In this document: piece after piece, positions 57,556-64,000 of the stretch | How the letters are laid out: every line of letters begins with the position of its first letter | How positions within the stretch are numbered: the stretch's first letter is position 1 | Source: Massilia aurea | GTDB lineage: Bacteria > Pseudomonadota > Gammaproteobacteria > Burkholderiales > Burkholderiaceae_D | Length of the DNA: 64,000 nt | Direction of reading: 5' to 3' | Assembly (NCBI RefSeq): GCF_014200505.1 | Contig: NZ_JACHBX010000001.1 | Coordinates: 806,001 to 870,000, forward strand | The notes under the pieces: model-generated | The model's input: only the letters and a program-made list of their open reading frames with translations | The model's database searches: none | What the model was told of the DNA's origin: nothing | Translations under genes and position numbers: made by a program

Positions 57556-57915
57556 TTCCGGACATGAATCGACTCCACATTGCGTTTGGCAGATGTAGAC
57601 AAGATTACACGACTGGCTTTCACACCTGCACACCGCTGGCTTTGGTATCTTCTGGTTTGGCGGGTTTGAAGACGCCAAGCTGGTTGAGCATCCAAAACTG
57701 AGCTTCTTGTTATCCGGAGTAAGTAGAGCCTCCTTTTACTGATCGTAGGCAGATGATCCTGTTTGGCGGGTCGGAATCTCCGACTGGTCAGAAGTGACAT
57801 TTCGAACGATTGCTTTTGGTTGATTCCTGCCGTTTTTCTTGCGCGAGGTCGAGGTAAAGAGTATCGGTGATCGCGTATGATAGGAGTCTAATCAATTCCC
57901 TTGCTCAACACTATT
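57556..57915. other. Region between IS and the H-NS-like gene
   Basis: About 360 bases with no supported gene. It contains the upstream region of the H-NS-like gene, AT-rich at its end, and a CCGGACATGAATCG segment next to the IS that may be part of a cassette-type repeat cut by the insertion. Confidence 0.35.
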
Positions 57916-58233
57916 ATGCAAAAATTATCCAATTATTCGCTCTCCCAGCTGCGAACCCTCGAAGCCCAAGTCGTAGAAGAACTGAAAAAGCGCCACTTTC
58001 TTGGAATTAGCCAAGCTCGTGAACAGATTCTTCACATTGCTCGGGGTGCAGGCATTTCCGTCGACGAGCTTCTCTCTGGCAAAGTCCCGAACGAATCAAA
58101 GTCTGGTTCCATCTCGGTCAAATATCGCCATCCAGACGAGCTAACTCACCAGTGGAGCGGTCGGGGTCGTCAACCAGCATGGGTGAAAGATTGGATTGCA
58201 TCTGGAAAAAGCTTGGACGAAGCGAAGGTCTAG
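57916..58233 (+). CDS. H-NS family nucleoid protein
   Basis: A protein of about 105 aa. The N-terminal helix QKLSNYSLSQLRTLEAQVVEEL (in part) and following coiled region fit H-NS oligomerisation; the C-terminal DNA-binding motif is YRHPDELTHQWSGRGRQP followed by AWVKDWIASGKSLDEAKV, the BpH3/H-NS type found in Betaproteobacteria. It would bind AT-rich DNA and may silence the accessory genes around it. ATG 57916 is chosen over TTG 57901. Such small H-NS paralogues are common on islands. Confidence 0.9.
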   Translation: MQKLSNYSLSQLRTLEAQVVEELKKRHFLGISQAREQILHIARGAGISVDELLSGKVPNESKSGSISVKYRHPDELTHQWSGRGRQPAWVKDWIASGKSLDEAKV

Positions 58234-58415
58234 GTCACGGCAATTAGGAGGCACGAACCCTCGATTTCTTCTTTTGGCCCAGGCTGTGTATAAACGCGAC
58301 TTACGCATCGGATTGACGACACTCGACCTCTCAGATCGCTCGCTACGGCGTTTTCGCGAGGTCGGGAATTGGTAAAGGGATCCCTAAAAACACGCGGATC
58401 GCGCGTTTTTACACA

Positions 58416-58514
58416 ACCTGGGTCGGAAGCGGCCTGTCACGGCCACCGCTCAATTTTCAGCCTGGCAACCTGCTATGTCGCCTTGGCCGGCCGGGTTGGG
58501 CAAAAGCAGACGTC
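58416..58514 (+). repeat. Dispersed cassette-type repeat, copy 2 (long form)
   Basis: GGGTCGGAAGCGGCCTGTCA, then CGGCCACCGCTCAATTTTCA, GGCAACCTGCTATG, and GGCCGGCCGGGTTGGGCAAA ending AAGCAGACGTCC. It replaces or interrupts the C-terminal end of an IS110-like transposase remnant. Confidence 0.75.
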
Positions 58515-58824
58515 CACGAATGAGCGCACGTTGCTCCTCGCTGTAAGCGGTCCAATGCCGGAAATCTTTTCCAGCTTGCGGGACAACGGGTTCGAACGGT
58601 GCCACATCTGAATCTGGATCTCCATCTCGTTGACTTGCCGGTCAAGTATTTTCAGGTGCTCCACGAGCCGCTGCACCAGTTGACGGAATAGACCCGGTAC
58701 CTCTTCTTTCGCTTACTCTAGCAGCAGCGGTACACGTTGAGAGGGGTCTCGTGATTGCGCAACCCGGAAACGTCTGCAATGGGTCGACAGCTGCCTGTCG
58801 CAATGGCCGCCAGATTTTCACCAC
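58473..58824 (-). pseudogene. IS110-family transposase remnant
   Basis: The minus strand reads RLVEHLKILDRQVNEMEIQI (helical) and then SRKLEKISGIGPLTARSNVRS, the helix-hairpin-helix region that opens the Transposase_20 domain of IS110-type DEDD transposases. The N-terminal catalytic domain and the C terminus are absent; homology is lost at the cassette-type repeat on the left and at another repeat on the right. No terminal sequences. Confidence 0.72.
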
Positions 58825-58877
58825 GGCAACCTGCTATGCGGGGCCGACAGACCGGTTTCGGCCAGAGCTCAACGTTC
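58769..58877 (+). repeat. Dispersed cassette-type repeat, copy 3 (long form)
   Basis: Begins AACGTCTGCAATGGGTCGAC, carries AGCTGCCTGTCGCAATGGCC and CACGGCAACCTGCTATGC, and ends CGGTTTCGGCCAGAGCTCAA CGTTC. The two ends (AACGT / ACGTT) are inverted. It directly precedes the first glycine-zipper gene. Confidence 0.8.
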
Positions 58878-58897
58878 AATTTTGAAAGAAGGATTCC

Positions 58898-59071
58898 ATG
58901 CGCAGTCCACCTAGCAAGAAACCTAAAAATTTAATGGCCTTTTGGATTTGTATTGGAGTAGCGATTGGTTGCGCAATTGGCACCGCAATTGGCAATATTG
59001 CTTATGGCATTGCTCCGGGCGTCGCAATTGGAATTGCTATCGGCGCCTTGACTTCGAAGGCTCGGCACTGA
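58898..59071 (+). CDS. Small glycine-zipper membrane protein 1
   Basis: A 57-aa product: basic start (RSPPSKKPKNL), then two hydrophobic segments built from GVAIGCAIGTAIGN and GVAIGIAIGA, separated by a short IAYGIAP turn. The AIG repeat every four residues is a glycine-zipper pattern that packs membrane helices tightly, seen in small membrane and pore-forming peptides. An AAGGA ribosome binding site lies 5-9 bases ahead. Located between repeat copies 3 and 4; too short for the usual gene callers. Confidence 0.7.
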   Translation: MRSPPSKKPKNLMAFWICIGVAIGCAIGTAIGNIAYGIAPGVAIGIAIGALTSKARH

Positions 59072-59120
59072 ATTTTTGCAATCGGCCGTCTAGGCAACGC
59101 TGTTGTCCATCATAGACCTG

Positions 59121-59228
59121 AACGGCCGCTTCGGGTCGGTTTCTGCCCTTCGTGACAGTCCGCGACTGTGCCGCTTGGTGGCCTGATATGCTCAGCTGAA
59201 CGGCCGGGTTTGGACAAAATCGGACGGT
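59121..59228 (+). repeat. Dispersed cassette-type repeat, copy 4 (long form)
   Basis: AACGGCCGCTTCGGGTCGG, then TCTGCCCTTCGTGACAGTCC, a middle GCCTGATATGCTCAGCTGAA, and GGCCGGGTTTGGACAAAATC with GGAC at the end. It separates the two glycine-zipper genes and has the inverted ends CGGCCGC / CGGAC-type in diverged form. Confidence 0.75.
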
Positions 59229-59352
59229 CTGATTAGGTGATAAATTGTGTATGTAGAAGCGCGATAATTCGCTAAAATCGAAACACTTAAACGTCATGTT
59301 GCCTACTCGAACTGTGCTTCTTTGTCATTTCCAACTTTAAAGAGAGACCTAA

Positions 59353-59517
59353 ATGCTCCTACCTATCATGCTTGGCATCAGTGTTGGTGTCGGAACTGGA
59401 ACTGCTATCGGCACAGCGCTACACAATGCACCTTTAGGGCTCAGCCTGGGAATAGGCATTGGTATTGCGATAACGACCGCTCTCGCTGCCGTACTCCGAA
59501 AACGGAAAGCAGGATGA
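59353..59517 (+). CDS. Small glycine-zipper membrane protein 2
   Basis: A 54-aa product resembling its neighbour: GISVGVGTGTAIGTALHNAP, then LGLSLGIGIGIAITTALAAV and a basic tail LRKRKAG. Again a GxxxG/AIG zipper in two helices linked by NAP, with a positive inside. AGAGAG ahead of the ATG is a weak ribosome binding site. Sequence identity to protein 1 is mainly in the repeated AIG pattern. The pair sit in the same array positions, one gene per interval. Confidence 0.68.
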   Translation: MLLPIMLGISVGVGTGTAIGTALHNAPLGLSLGIGIGIAITTALAAVLRKRKAG

Positions 59518-59544
59518 GCCAGTCTGCCGGCACTTAGAACTCAT

Positions 59545-59610
59545 CATCCGCTTTGGGTCTTGGATTCAACCGGTCGCGACAGGTAGGAAACGGCCAGAAC
59601 CGGACATTGC
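59545..59610 (+). repeat. Dispersed cassette-type repeat, copy 5 (short form)
   Basis: ATCCGCTTTGGGTCTTGGAT, then CAACCGGTCGCGACAGGTAG and GAAACGGCCAGAACCGGACA. About 66 bases: the internal GGCAACCTGCTATG block is missing. It ends one base before the ATG of the next gene. Confidence 0.8.
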
Positions 59611-59991
59611 ATGGCCAGTATTCCCATCTCTATGACAAACGACGAACCGCTCAGGAATTCTGACCTCATCGCTTTTCATGAGGCGACCGGCTGTCCCGTG
59701 ATGACGGCAAAAGCAGCATTGTCAGCAATGGAACCCTTGTTGCGTTCGAGAGTGCTAAGGGCTACTCAGGACCAATCGGGACAGAGCCGGCTGCACGATC
59801 CAATCGAAGATGAACCAGCGCTTTGCGAGCGAATTCGCGCGGCGAAGGAGGAAGCGGAGATAGTTGCTGGGCCAACGTCCAGGCGTAGCCAATGTCATCA
59901 GGTATGGTTTGAACAGGAACGTATTCTGGCTGAACAGGGCATAACGTGGTTTTCTCCGGCAGTGATGAATCCCTGGATGTTTTTCGATTAA
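59611..59991 (+). CDS. Hypothetical protein with UBA/EF-Ts-like opening
   Basis: A protein of 119-126 aa, not recognised as a whole. Its first part (NSDLIAFHEATGCPVMTAKA ALSAME) resembles the N-terminal UBA-like helices of elongation factor Ts (LRExTGxxMMDxKxAL). The middle is acidic and Arg/Ser-rich, and the end reads WFEQERILAEQGITWFSPAV. Start is ATG 59611 (directly after repeat copy 5) or ATG 59632. Lies alone between two repeats. Confidence 0.55.
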   Translation: MASIPISMTNDEPLRNSDLIAFHEATGCPVMTAKAALSAMEPLLRSRVLRATQDQSGQSRLHDPIEDEPALCERIRAAKEEAEIVAGPTSRRSQCHQVWFEQERILAEQGITWFSPAVMNPWMFFD

Positions 59992-60009
59992 AGCTAGGGC
60001 TCGTCCGGT

Positions 60010-60116
60010 ACGTCCACTTCGGGTCGGTTCCGGCCTGTCGCGGCCACCGCTAAATTTTCAACGTGGCAACCAGCTATGCTGCCTCGACCGGCCGGATTCG
60101 GCCAGAAGCGGACTGT
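60010..60116 (+). repeat. Dispersed cassette-type repeat, copy 6 (long form)
   Basis: ACGTCCACTTCGGGTCGGTT, CCGGCCTGTCGCGGCCACCG, then the internal GTGGCAACCAGCTATGC and CGACCGGCCGGATTCGGCC, ending AGAAGCGGACTG. Its ends GTCCAC/GCGGAC are inverted. Nearly identical in the middle to copy 2. Confidence 0.82.
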
Positions 60117-60161
60117 AGATTGCGGCCAGTGCTAATGGAAACCAACCTTTTGGAGAAGTTC

Positions 60162-60686
60162 ATGCGTTTCCGTACCGCTGCCTTTGCATTGCTGCTCACC
60201 CATGGCCTAGCGGCTGCCGGCGGCTACCAAGGATGCGAATTTGGCATGACCCAAGCGCAAATTAGGGCAGTCGGCGATCCAGCCCGCTATTACACGTTCA
60301 AGAACGGTGACATCGGCGCTGGTCACGTGCCTTTCGAAAATGGCGAGGCACTAATTTCGTTCTACTTTACCGACGGCTACTTGGAACGCACCATGCTTAT
60401 CACTTATAGGGGCGAGGATGCCAGTTCGGCGCGTCGGGCCTGGACCGACGCCTACGCTCACTTAGCGCGGGTCTGCGGCGATGTCGAATCGCTTTCTGCT
60501 GGCGTAGGCGCAAGTACACCTGAAGCGGCGCTAACGGCTTACGACAAGGACCTTCCTTCACTTGCGCCTGGCAAGCGACACCAGATGGGTTGCTTGCGTA
60601 TGCCAGCGGGCGAACGGGTGTGGGCTACCGCCACGCGAGGCGAGGGCAAGCTGGTCATGGTGGCCGTCAACTATGGCAAGCCATAA
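60162..60686 (+). CDS. Small secreted hypothetical protein
   Basis: A 174-aa exported protein: signal peptide FRTAAFALLLTHGLAAAGG (in part), cleaved near AAA-GG; the mature part starts with GCEFGMTQAQIRAVGDPARY, reminiscent of bamE/SmpA-like short repeats, then ALISFYFTDGYLERTMLITY. Three or four Cys (GCEFG, VCGD, GCLRMP) could form disulfides. ATG at 60162 follows GGAGAA. A function is not recognisable. Single gene between repeat copies 6 and 7. Confidence 0.68.
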   Translation: MRFRTAAFALLLTHGLAAAGGYQGCEFGMTQAQIRAVGDPARYYTFKNGDIGAGHVPFENGEALISFYFTDGYLERTMLITYRGEDASSARRAWTDAYAHLARVCGDVESLSAGVGASTPEAALTAYDKDLPSLAPGKRHQMGCLRMPAGERVWATATRGEGKLVMVAVNYGKP

Positions 60687-60698
60687 TTGGGCGAGTGT

Positions 60699-60734
60699 AC
60701 GTCCGCTTCGGGTCGAGAGCTGCCGGTCAGAACA
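60699..60734 (+). repeat. Dispersed cassette-type repeat, copy 7 (5' half only)
   Basis: ACGTCCGCTTCGGGTCGAGA and GCTGCCGGTCAGAAC match the left half of the family, then the match ends. The right half is absent, which marks a break point where the AT-rich block 60.74-61.94 kb was inserted or a deletion occurred. Confidence 0.75.
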
Positions 60735-60745
60735 ATTTGAGAATT

Positions 60746-61138
60746 TTATTGCATTTTTTCATGTGTACTCAGCTGGCATAAATCATTTGCAATGATGTCT
60801 AGCTCTCGATCGTAACTCGCACGCTCTCCCGCGCTAAGAAAACCCTTTTCTCGGACTAATTTGATTGTTTCGCTATATGATTTTTCTATAAGATTGCCTA
60901 GCTTATTGGTTTTTTTCTTTGAAACATTTTTATAATTTCGGACAATTTTTAAATCTTTTTGCAAAAAATCTATGCGAGCTAAAATATATGACTGGCCCAT
61001 CTTTTCAGGCTTAACGTTCGCTTGGTTGGCAAATGCTTTTTGTTTCAACAAGCTGCAACTAGATAAATTTCCGTTATCGGCATTGGAAAACGGAGAAATG
61101 AAGATTGAGAATGATAAAAATAAATAAGCATATTTCAT
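60746..61138 (-). CDS. Small secreted hypothetical protein, AT-rich
   Basis: A product of about 130 aa with a signal peptide (MKYAYLFLSFSIFISPFSNA). The mature part is Lys-rich and helical, with SCSLLKQKAFANQ at the start and ANDLCQLSTHEKMQ at the end (two Cys); the middle IRNYKNVSKKKTNKLGNLIEKS-type region is strongly basic. No family recognised. Met at 61138 is chosen since it starts the signal; the open frame extends to 61198. The gene follows the lipoprotein gene on the same strand. Confidence 0.6.
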   Translation of the reverse strand: MKYAYLFLSFSIFISPFSNADNGNLSSCSLLKQKAFANQANVKPEKMGQSYILARIDFLQKDLKIVRNYKNVSKKKTNKLGNLIEKSYSETIKLVREKGFLSAGERASYDRELDIIANDLCQLSTHEKMQ

Positions 61139-61182
61139 AAATATCCAATTAACTTTACAATATATAATGAAGAACCACTTCA

Positions 61183-61467
61183 CTAATTTTTTACACAAAT
61201 CGGTTCTTTATTGATGTCGCGTAGTGGTTGGTCTATCGTCTTCCCACTTTTGTCTTCACCTCTGTAAACCGCGCAGTTTTTCCCATCCCATTCGAATCTA
61301 GCATTTTTATAGTTGAATATTCTGTGATTTTCTTCAAAAGAGATCATATCTTGACTTTTAAGCATGTCATCACCGAAACTTACTTCTCTATCAGTATTCG
61401 AGGCGCAGCCTGTTACCGCAATTGAAAAAGTCAGTATTGCTAATGCCGAAGTAGTAAAATTCTTCAT
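61183..61467 (-). CDS. Small lipoprotein
   Basis: A 94-aa lipoprotein: MKNFTTSALAILTFSIAVTGC is a signal with lipobox Cys at about residue 21. The mature part is acidic to neutral (DREVSFGDDMLKSQDMISFE) and ends PLRDINKEPICVKN. No domain recognised. First of a two-gene AT-rich minus-strand unit opposite to the surrounding cassette genes. Start at 61467 rather than 61482 because of the signal peptide. Confidence 0.62.
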   Translation of the reverse strand: MKNFTTSALAILTFSIAVTGCASNTDREVSFGDDMLKSQDMISFEENHRIFNYKNARFEWDGKNCAVYRGEDKSGKTIDQPLRDINKEPICVKN

Positions 61468-61482
61468 TTTCATCCAATACAT

Positions 61483-61944
61483 TTAATAAAATTTGCATGC
61501 CTAATTAGAAGAAAAAGACATCACCGTAAAGACTTTTGATCGTTATAATTGACAGATAACGTTTGTTTTATCAAAATAACTTAGATCTTACCATCATCTT
61601 TATGTTATAGAATTACATAACTTGCTAGCATTATGATACCGAAGCAGGAAAATTATTACTAACAAATAATTGTATGTAAATTGTCTTAACTTTGCAAAAA
61701 TTATTACAGTTAGAAGTATATTTCAATATGTATATATTTTTTAGTTCCAATGTTTTTTTGATAAAGATTTAAAGTTTAAGTTCAGTTAGGATCAAATCCA
61801 GATTACCATCTAGTTGTATTCTGACAAAGAGAAGCTTTTGTGAAGACTTTACGATAACCGAAAAGTATTGGTTTTCTAGCAACTGTAGTTATTTTGTAAC
61901 AGATCAAGTGCTGACACTGTTAGTTCATAAGGAGACAGTTCTGG
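61483..61944. other. AT-rich noncoding stretch
   Basis: About 460 bases, very AT-rich with no open frames worth calling. It is the upstream region of the two minus-strand secreted-protein genes and probably includes their promoter. Confidence 0.5.
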
Positions 61945-62006
61945 ATGTCTGCTTTGGGTCGGAAGCAGCCGGTCGTGACAGACAGGAAACGGCTAGAAGT
62001 GGACGT
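61945..62006 (+). repeat. Dispersed cassette-type repeat, copy 8 (short form)
   Basis: ATGTCTGCTTTGGGTCGGAA, GCAGCCGGTCGTGACAGACA, GGAAACGGCTAGAAGTGGAC and GTT. Same short design as copy 5. The ends ATGTCTGC/GTGGACGTT are imperfectly inverted. Confidence 0.8.
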
Positions 62007-62261
62007 TAGCGTTAGATCTAGACGTGTCAGGTTTAGCTGAACTGCAGAGTTCGGTCATGGCGTCGTGCAACTTATCACCGTTTCATGGCTCTCTTCAACA
62101 CACTTTTTGTCACGGAACTGTAATATTTCTCGTCTATCTTCGAGTGTCTCTTAGATGTTCTACTTTCTGCCCGCTGACACATCGTTGCCGGGCTATTTTT
62201 TTGGTGAACACACGTGTCTGCCATAGCACGATGCGCTTTACGAACACACATCGAGGCCAAG

Positions 62262-62496
62262 ATGAATACTCTGATTACTGAACGACGTTCAAACCAAGTT
62301 GATGAGGCGCATCCAGAAGACTCGTCTCATATCTCTAACGCGATCCGCCAAGGGTCTACTCCTGCAAAACCGAACTGGCACGCGCAGCGCCGTCGAGTGC
62401 ATGAAAGCACTTAACGTTCCAGGAAGCGTCATTGGACGCGTGCTATCTGGTGGCACCATGCGAGTGGCGGACTGGGGTTCCGCAATGCAGAATTAG
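62262..62496 (+). pseudogene. Possible decayed small gene
   Basis: Two overlapping plus-strand frames: MNTLITERRSNQVDEAHPED from 62262, and from 62299 a frame ending RSAVECMKALNVPGSVIGRV LSGG. The second looks like the C-terminal helix of short DNA-binding-type proteins, and together they suggest one gene split by a frameshift. Weak evidence. Confidence 0.3.
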
Positions 62497-62647
62497 CCGG
62501 ACCTGTTCGGCCGCACTCAGTCACCCATAGGTGGTGCACGATTAAGGCTGTGCATACGCTGATCGTCAGAAAGATGTATCAAAGGGGCACAGCCCGGCAC
62601 TCTGCGGATTCCTTTAAGAGCAGTAGAGTTTTGATTTGGAAAACCTG

Positions 62648-62779
62648 ATGTTTTCTCTCATCACTGGCATGTTTATTGCAACCGCGCTCGTCTTACTGGG
62701 ACAGCGTCGCGCTGCAGGCTATGCTCTTCTAGCCGGTTTAGCAGGTCTCCTCCTACACCGCCTTGCTTCGATTGGATAG
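62648..62779 (+). CDS. Small membrane protein
   Basis: A 43-aa product almost wholly hydrophobic: FSLITGMFIATALVLLGQ, a GQRRAAG turn with two Arg, and YALLAGLAGLLLHRLASIG. A helix-turn-helix hairpin membrane mini-protein. No ribosome binding site beyond GGAAAAC. Not in any family I recognise. Confidence 0.45.
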   Translation: MFSLITGMFIATALVLLGQRRAAGYALLAGLAGLLLHRLASIG

Positions 62780-62891
62780 TCGCGCATTCATTCGAAGGTC
62801 CTATAGCCGGTCGACATAAACATTGAAGACACTCGTTGCCAATGTGACGTGATAGAGTTCTGAATTAACATTCACTCCGTCTCCTGCACTT

Positions 62892-63287
62892 ATGGAAAAT
62901 TCAGCTGGGCAGCACCGAATCCTCGTCGTCGATGATAACCAAGATGCTGCGGAGCTGCTGCAGATGATCCTCGAAATAGAAGGCTACAGAGTGCGAGTAG
63001 CATTTGATGGAGCGTCGGGCCTCAGACAAGCTGCAGACTTCCGTCCTCATGTGACATGTTCTGATCTCAATATGCCGGGATTGTCTGGATTCGAGCTTGC
63101 GTTAGCTATAAGAAAGAGCGATCACAGCTCTGGCACACACTTAATTGCAATGACTGGCCTCGATACCCAGGAAAATTTTAGCATGATGATGGCTTCGGGA
63201 TTCGACGTACATTTTTGCAAGCCATTCAGCTTGGACGAATTCACTAACCACCTTCGATCATTCTTCACGACGATCGATACCCGCTAG
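62892..63287 (+). CDS. Stand-alone response regulator (CheY-like receiver)
   Basis: A 131-aa single-domain receiver. Acidic pair in ILVVDDNQDAAELLQ (about 13-14), phospho-acceptor Asp in VTCSDLNMPGLSGFELALAI (about 58), Thr in LIAMTGLD, Lys in VHFCKPFSLDEFTNHL. The residues before the Asp are Cys-Ser instead of the usual hydrophobic pair. No output domain and no kinase gene nearby; relatives are commonly attached to hybrid kinases or PAS-kinases in Oxalobacteraceae. Confidence 0.88.
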   Translation: MENSAGQHRILVVDDNQDAAELLQMILEIEGYRVRVAFDGASGLRQAADFRPHVTCSDLNMPGLSGFELALAIRKSDHSSGTHLIAMTGLDTQENFSMMMASGFDVHFCKPFSLDEFTNHLRSFFTTIDTR

Positions 63288-63382
63288 AGCTCAACCAGAT
63301 TCACGCTGGGCACGTGAATGTTTATTGCATCGCGAAATGCGCATTTCACTGAAATTCCTGATGGGAAATGTTCACGTATGCG

Positions 63383-63490
63383 AACGTCTGCAATGGGTCG
63401 GGAGCAGCCTATCGTAACACTTCGCGAGTTTTTCGCGTTGGCAACCTGTTATGCTGGTTCGACCGGCCGGCTTCGGCAAAAACCAGACGT
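63383..63490 (+). repeat. Dispersed cassette-type repeat, copy 9 (long form)
   Basis: AACGTCTGCAATGGGTCGGG, AGCAGCCTATCGTAACAC, a middle GTTGGCAACCTGTTATGC, and TCGACCGGCCGGCTTCGGC ending AAACCAGACGTT. The terminal AACGTCTG and CAGACGTT are perfectly inverted, 108 bases apart. It is the best-preserved copy for judging the ends. Confidence 0.85.
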
Positions 63491-63521
63491 TCGCCCGGAC
63501 TCTTGGTTCAATTACATAACT

Positions 63522-64000
63522 ATGTTGAAAATTGTTCATCTATTAAATGAGAATGCAGTGCGTGTGGCGACTAAATATGCTGCTGCCCATTCCTTTCTGT
63601 CTCCTACTTCACGGCTGCGGCGAAATTCACTGACGCACTGTTGCGCGATCGCGTTGCTCATGTTCTCGACAAGCCTTCTGGCCGCCGAACCGGTTAGTGC
63701 GATCCGTTTTTCTGAACGGATTTATAGCTCGACGGGTATATTCCCATCAAAACTCGCGGTCTTTGCCGATTGCGTCGAGCGACCGCGCATTTTCGGCAAA
63801 GTTGAACAGAGCCTGTATCAGATTGATTTACCCGCTGGGACCAGTTGCACAGTGCGTGTGGGCGAATGGGACTGGAACTCCCTTCCTATCGCGGTCGAAG
63901 ACGCTGCGGTAACTGTCGCTCTGCCTATCCTTGTCTACCCAAGAGAGGTCCCGGAACCGACGCTTGCCCGCGAACTGGTTGAAATGGGCAAGGAGGATCA
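63522..64000 (+). CDS. Secreted hypothetical protein, open at the window end
   Basis: A plus-strand frame with no stop from 63522 to the window edge (at least 159 codons). A signal-like segment RRNSLTHCCAIALLMFSTSL ends near LAAEPVSA, followed by IRFSERIYSSTGIFPSKLAV and VFADCVERPRI. Two Cys in the mature part seen so far. The ATG at 63522 places 30 residues before the signal; a GTG at 63558 or 63564 would be more typical. Family not recognised because the C terminus is outside. Confidence 0.5.
   Translation, partial: MLKIVHLLNENAVRVATKYAAAHSFLSPTSRLRRNSLTHCCAIALLMFSTSLLAAEPVSAIRFSERIYSSTGIFPSKLAVFADCVERPRIFGKVEQSLYQIDLPAGTSCTVRVGEWDWNSLPIAVEDAAVTVALPILVYPREVPEPTLARELVEMGKED

Noticed and set aside
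61483..61944. A plasmid-type origin in the AT-rich stretch
   Set aside because: It is AT-rich but shows no iterated repeats or DnaA boxes that I could identify, and no replication initiator gene is near.
55670..63490. Canonical integron attC sites
   Set aside because: The repeats have inverted ends but the bases at the 3' edge (GTTCAAT, GTTCGCC, GTTAGCG) do not fit GTTRRRY, the left edges do not fit RYYYAAC, and no integron integrase is in the window.
45000..64000. The missing 3' half of the split tRNA-Arg within the window
   Set aside because: I looked for a TTCGAATCCC or GGGCGCACCA-type segment by eye and found none; the island end is probably beyond the window.

Overview
The window is a betaproteobacterial chromosome segment, most likely Oxalobacteraceae (Massilia/Duganella/Janthinobacterium type). 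Support: high GC, the greA-yhbY-rlmE-ftsH-folP-glmM order, a complete pstSCAB-phoU-phoB-phoR operon, a PEP-CTERM protein, DUF1415/DUF1289/DUF1853 housekeeping genes, and intergenic REP-like hairpins starting GGGTCAGAGTCGA. Positions 1 to about 39,850 are compact core genome; 39,850 to 64,000 is accessory, lower in GC and loosely packed.

Core part. 1-10.3 kb: the edge of an rhlE-like helicase gene, an MltD-type lytic transglycosylase, DUF1415 and DUF1289 genes, DUF1993, a large PAS/GGDEF/EAL protein, a thioredoxin-like protein, then tsaB-rimI-uracil-DNA glycosylase-DUF1853. 10.3-15.5 kb: a REP-like cluster, lplT, alr, radA, a PilZ protein. 15.5-22.2 kb: the phosphate operon behind two Pho boxes. 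22.2-26.8 kb: more REP-like hairpins, a PEP-CTERM protein and a Fur-box-controlled DUF4198/DUF3649/PepSY/DUF3325 operon. 26.8-39.8 kb: patatin-like lipoprotein, GlcG/HbpS-like protein, carAB, greA, DUF4149, yhbY, rlmE, ftsH, folP, glmM and tRNA-Pro(TGG).

Accessory part. Just past tRNA-Pro a tRNA-Arg(TCT) gene is cut off in its T-loop, and a second intact but divergent tRNA-Arg(TCT) without an encoded CCA follows. Next comes a three-gene recombinase module (486, 1129 and about 210 aa) that I read as a Gamma-Mobile-Trio (GmtY-GmtZ-GmtX) system in a betaproteobacterium. It is followed by a 146-aa coiled-coil protein and a RecD2-like helicase translationally coupled to it. I infer an island that entered through the tRNA-Arg and whose right end lies beyond the window.

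Beyond the module (48.4-64 kb) are degenerate IS5- and IS110-type remnants, secreted or lipoprotein genes (one with a CAP domain), an XRE regulator beside a palindrome, an orphan Xre/MbcA/ParS-like antitoxin, an H-NS-like protein, two glycine-zipper mini-proteins, a free-standing receiver-domain protein and several unrecognised small genes. At 55.7-63.5 kb a family of 65-110 bp repeats with inverted ends recurs between single small genes, mostly in one orientation. This cassette-like array does not match the attC consensus and is, with the recombinase trio, the most interesting signal here.
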